Origin: Bacteroidales bacterium
GTDB lineage: Bacteria; Bacteroidota; Bacteroidia; Bacteroidales; Muribaculaceae
Reading direction: 5' to 3'
Assembly (NCBI GenBank): GCA_014800815.1
Contig: JAAVFI010000006.1
Coordinates: 1-42,678, forward strand
DNA: 42,678 bases
Every line of letters starts with the position of its first letter. Positions within the stretch are counted from its first letter, which is position 1. Under the pieces are notes generated by a model that saw nothing but the letters and a program-made list of their open reading frames with translations, searched no databases and was not told where the DNA came from. Below, piece after piece: positions 40,471 through 42,678 of this stretch. Position numbers and translations under genes: made by a program.

Positions 40471-42126
40471 ATGGAACATTACAAGACTCTTGTCCCCTAT
40501 ATAGAACAGACCCTCCGAAAGAACTGGGATCTGCTTGCTCTCACCGACTTCAAAGGCCAGTCATTCCAGTACCGCGACGTGGCCCGCAAGGTGGCAAAAC
40601 TTCACCTCCTTTTCGAGAACGCAGGCCTTAAACCGGGCGACAGAATAGCCCTCTGCGGTCGCAACTGCGCCCAGTGGGCCATTGCGGCGATAGCCTCCAT
40701 GACCTACGGAACCGTGGCCGTACCCATTCTCCACGACTTCAAGCCCGACAACGTTCACCACCTCGTATGCCACTCAGGCGCTCGCCTCTTCTTCGTCGAC
40801 GCCCACACGTGGGAGAACCTCGACCACGACAACATGCCCGACCTCGAAGGCGCGATACTCATCAACGACTATTCGCTCCTCTTCTCCCGCAATAAAAAAC
40901 TCACCGAAGCACGCGAGAATCTCAACCGGCTTTTCGGCGAGAAATATCCCGAGCGTTTCACCCCCGCCGACGTAAAATACCGCAAGGAAGACCCCGACGC
41001 AACCGTCCTCATCAACTACACCTCAGGCTCTACAGGATTCTCTAAAGGCGTGATGCTCAGCTATCGCAACCTCTGGAGCAACATTCAGTACTGCATCGAC
41101 GGCCTCGACTTCCTCTATCCCGGCGACGGCATGGTGAGCATGCTCCCTCTCGCCCACATGTTTGGCTTCACCGTAGAGATGTTGCACCCCTTTGTCAAAG
41201 GCTGCCACATCTCCTTCCTCACACGCACACCCTCGCCGAAAATCATCATGGAAGCCTTCGCCGAAGTGCGTCCCAAGCTCATCGTGGCCGTCCCCCTCAT
41301 CCTCGAGAAGATAGTGAAGACCAAAGTCTTCCCCGTTATCGACAAGCCCCTTATGAAAGTTCTCTTACACGTACCCTACGTCGATAACCGTGTCCTTGCC
41401 AAAATCAAGGATAAACTTCTCGCGGCCTTCGGCGGCAACCTCCGCCAGATTATCATCGGAGGCGCCGGCCTCAACCGCGAAGTCGAGACCTTCCTCCGCC
41501 GCATCAACTTCCCCTACACCGTAGGCTACGGCATGACGGAGTGCGGCCCCCTCATCGCCTATTGCCCCTGGGATACCCAGCGCCCCTCGTCATGCGGCAA
41601 AGTAGTAGACCGTATGGAAATCAAAGTCGACTCTCCCGACCCCGTCAACACCCCCGGCGTACTCTGGGTAAAGGGCGACAACGTGATGCAGGGCTACTAC
41701 CACAACGACGACGCCACAAAATCGTGCCTCCACCCCGACGGCTGGATGAATACCGGCGACATCGGCACTATCGACGCCGACGGCTACATATACATCCGCG
41801 GTCGCGACAAAAGCATGATTCTCGGCCCCTCGGGTCAGAATATATATCCCGAGGAGATTGAGCAGCAGCTCAACAACATGCCCTACGTAGCCGAGTCGCT
41901 TGTGGTAGACAAAGACAATAAACTCGTTGCCCTCGTCTACCCCGACATGGACCTCGTGACACGCGAGAAACTCACCGAGCAGCAGATTGAATCGCTGATG
42001 AAAGAAAACATCGCCAACCTCAACAAAGCCCTCCCCTCGTACAGCCAGCTCGCCGACGTGAAGATTCTCCACGAAGAATTCGAGAAGACTCCCAAGCGCT
42101 CTATCAAGCGCTATCTCTATCAATAA
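40471..42126 (+). CDS. Long-chain fatty acid-CoA ligase / AMP-forming synthetase
   Basis: Activates a carboxylic acid, probably a long-chain fatty acid, to the acyl-CoA through an acyl-AMP. With the ATG at 40471 the protein has 551 residues. Motifs in order: P-loop-like NYTSGSTGFSKGVMLSY, LPLAHMFGFTVEML, YGMTECGPLIAYCPW, WMNTGDIGTIDADGYIYIRGR and PSGQNIYPEEIEQQL; the end PKRSIKRYLY supplies the usual C-terminal lysine region. No signal peptide. The substrate could instead be another lipid acid. It is a single-gene unit with promoter and bidirectional terminator. Confidence 0.93.
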   Translation: MEHYKTLVPYIEQTLRKNWDLLALTDFKGQSFQYRDVARKVAKLHLLFENAGLKPGDRIALCGRNCAQWAIAAIASMTYGTVAVPILHDFKPDNVHHLVCHSGARLFFVDAHTWENLDHDNMPDLEGAILINDYSLLFSRNKKLTEARENLNRLFGEKYPERFTPADVKYRKEDPDATVLINYTSGSTGFSKGVMLSYRNLWSNIQYCIDGLDFLYPGDGMVSMLPLAHMFGFTVEMLHPFVKGCHISFLTRTPSPKIIMEAFAEVRPKLIVAVPLILEKIVKTKVFPVIDKPLMKVLLHVPYVDNRVLAKIKDKLLAAFGGNLRQIIIGGAGLNREVETFLRRINFPYTVGYGMTECGPLIAYCPWDTQRPSSCGKVVDRMEIKVDSPDPVNTPGVLWVKGDNVMQGYYHNDDATKSCLHPDGWMNTGDIGTIDADGYIYIRGRDKSMILGPSGQNIYPEEIEQQLNNMPYVAESLVVDKDNKLVALVYPDMDLVTREKLTEQQIESLMKENIANLNKALPSYSQLADVKILHEEFEKTPKRSIKRYLYQ

Positions 42127-42147
42127 GTAACGTATTTATAACCAATG

Positions 42148-42177
42148 AAAAAGGATGCTCTGCAGGGCATCCTTTTT
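42148..42177. terminator. Bidirectional terminator after the acyl-CoA ligase
   Basis: An 11-bp perfect stem, AAAAAGGATGC (42148-42158) with GCATCCTTTTT (42167-42177), carries A and T runs that allow termination in both directions. Confidence 0.88.
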
Positions 42178-42239
42178 CATGTCCGTGCCAAAATAATTTG
42201 CACAAGCGTTTGGAGCGATGCCTGGGGTACAGATTCACA

Positions 42240-42450
42240 CAGTCACAAGGCGCCCGAAGGCCACCGATTAACAGCAGCGTATGCAGATACTCTTCATTTT
42301 TACCACGCAACTAACACGCTGATTATCTACGTGATGTCCGACTTAGGACATCGATTAAAACCTAACCGGGTACATGCCGTAGCGAAGCGGAGGAATGTGC
42401 CCGGATGGCTCACCTCACTACGTTGGCGTCCTCAGGACGCCGATTCATGG
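42240..42450. repeat. Three hairpins with a shared CGATTM tail, spaced 87-89 bases
   Basis: GATGTCC/GGACATC (42333-42339 with 42346-42352) and GGCGTCC/GGACGCC (42425-42431 with 42435-42441) are perfect 7-bp hairpins, each preceded by CTACGT and followed by CGATTA or CGATTC. A weaker unit (GGCGCCCGAAGGCCAC then CGATTA, 42265-42270) lies 87 bases before. Between units 2 and 3 is a 10-bp stem CCGGGTACAT/ATGTGCCCGG with one wobble (about 42366-42404). Function unknown; repetitive-extragenic-type DNA is the simplest reading. Confidence 0.4.
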
Positions 42451-42678
42451 CAGAGTCTACGCCCCATACCTCCCATGCTTCCCACATATCCCATACCCTC
42501 CTACGCCCATTTCCCCGCCCCGCGACATATACCCGCACACATCCCACAGACCGCATACTATCTTCGCGGCATCATGTCACGCCGCTTCCTCGACATAACC
42601 GCAGAATTCGCTCGGTGGTTTGGCCGTTCCCTCTGTTGGTGGGAGCGCAACATCATTTTCACCCTCGAGCGACAGCGA
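42451..42678 (+). other. Window-edge stretch without a supported gene
   Basis: Pro/His-rich translations in all frames suggest non-coding DNA. One frame stays open from 42145 to the edge and shows MSRRFLDITAEFARWFG from 42574, which could be the start of a gene continuing outside, but its beginning lies inside a terminator. No promoter is seen. Confidence 0.3.

Noticed and set aside
42145-42678. Frame open from 42145 to the window edge
   Set aside because: Its start lies inside the bidirectional terminator hairpin, and the translation is His/Pro/Arg-rich without motifs. A true gene may begin near 42574 but cannot be supported.

Overview
The window looks like chromosomal DNA of a gut Bacteroidales, most likely a Muribaculaceae-type genome. 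This rests on an RpoD without region 1.1, many TAnnTTTG (-7) promoters of the Bacteroidetes sigma factor, a DUF4290 protein, DUF5689/DUF6359 lipoproteins with a SusC-like TonB receptor, Por/T9SS-like C-termini, and a GC-rich third-codon bias (GAC, CTC, CGC). Genus is inference. No prophage, conjugative element, CRISPR array or complete insertion sequence is visible.

Layout. 1-2.1 kb: the tail of an unknown gene, then metK (minus) with a long leader holding a SAM-II-type riboswitch, an intrinsic terminator and a small inverted-repeat element. 2.2-12.8 kb: two divergent operons. The minus one encodes a TonB-dependent receptor and two OB-fold-type DUF5689 lipoproteins; the plus one encodes a secreted endonuclease/exonuclease/phosphatase protein and a secreted protein sharing two domains with the lipoproteins. 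Together they suggest a surface nucleic-acid or nucleotide scavenging system without a SusD. 12.8-18.5 kb: an alpha/beta hydrolase, then core genes on minus (dnaB, ompA-like, acidic protein, rimM, DUF4290, rpoD). 18.6-20.5 kb: tRNA-Gly(CCC), a Crp/Fnr regulator, a palindrome placed like a class II activator site, a transcription unit encoding only a 15-residue hydrophobic peptide, and an AT-rich DUF3800 gene. 20.6-27.1 kb: histidine-degradation operon ftcD-hutU-hutH-hutI, closed by a 19-bp perfect inverted repeat. 27.1-31.8 kb: CotH-family surface protein, strongly expressed OmpA/TPR lipoprotein, metallophosphoesterase. 31.8-34.4 kb: AT-richer stretch with three unrecognised genes. 34.4-34.8 kb: a candidate ~320-nt structured noncoding RNA (minus) with its own promoter, 5' hairpin and terminator. 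34.9-40.3 kb: dnaG, a second inverted-repeat element, an Fe-S aldo/keto reductase and a NapH/NapG-like fusion, preceded by a 22-codon membrane-peptide ORF. 40.4-42.7 kb: an AMP-forming acyl-CoA ligase, then non-coding DNA with regularly spaced hairpins.

Points most worth following: (i) the structured RNA at 34435-34757; (ii) a family of small mobile-looking elements (1725-1890, 27063-27112, 37084-37286) with related terminal inverted repeats and a shared core, one lodged between the metK riboswitch terminator and the metK start; (iii) the DUF5689/TonB/nuclease system; (iv) two hydrophobic micropeptide genes, each just downstream of a recognisable promoter. All assignments come from reading sequence and recalling families; no search was run.
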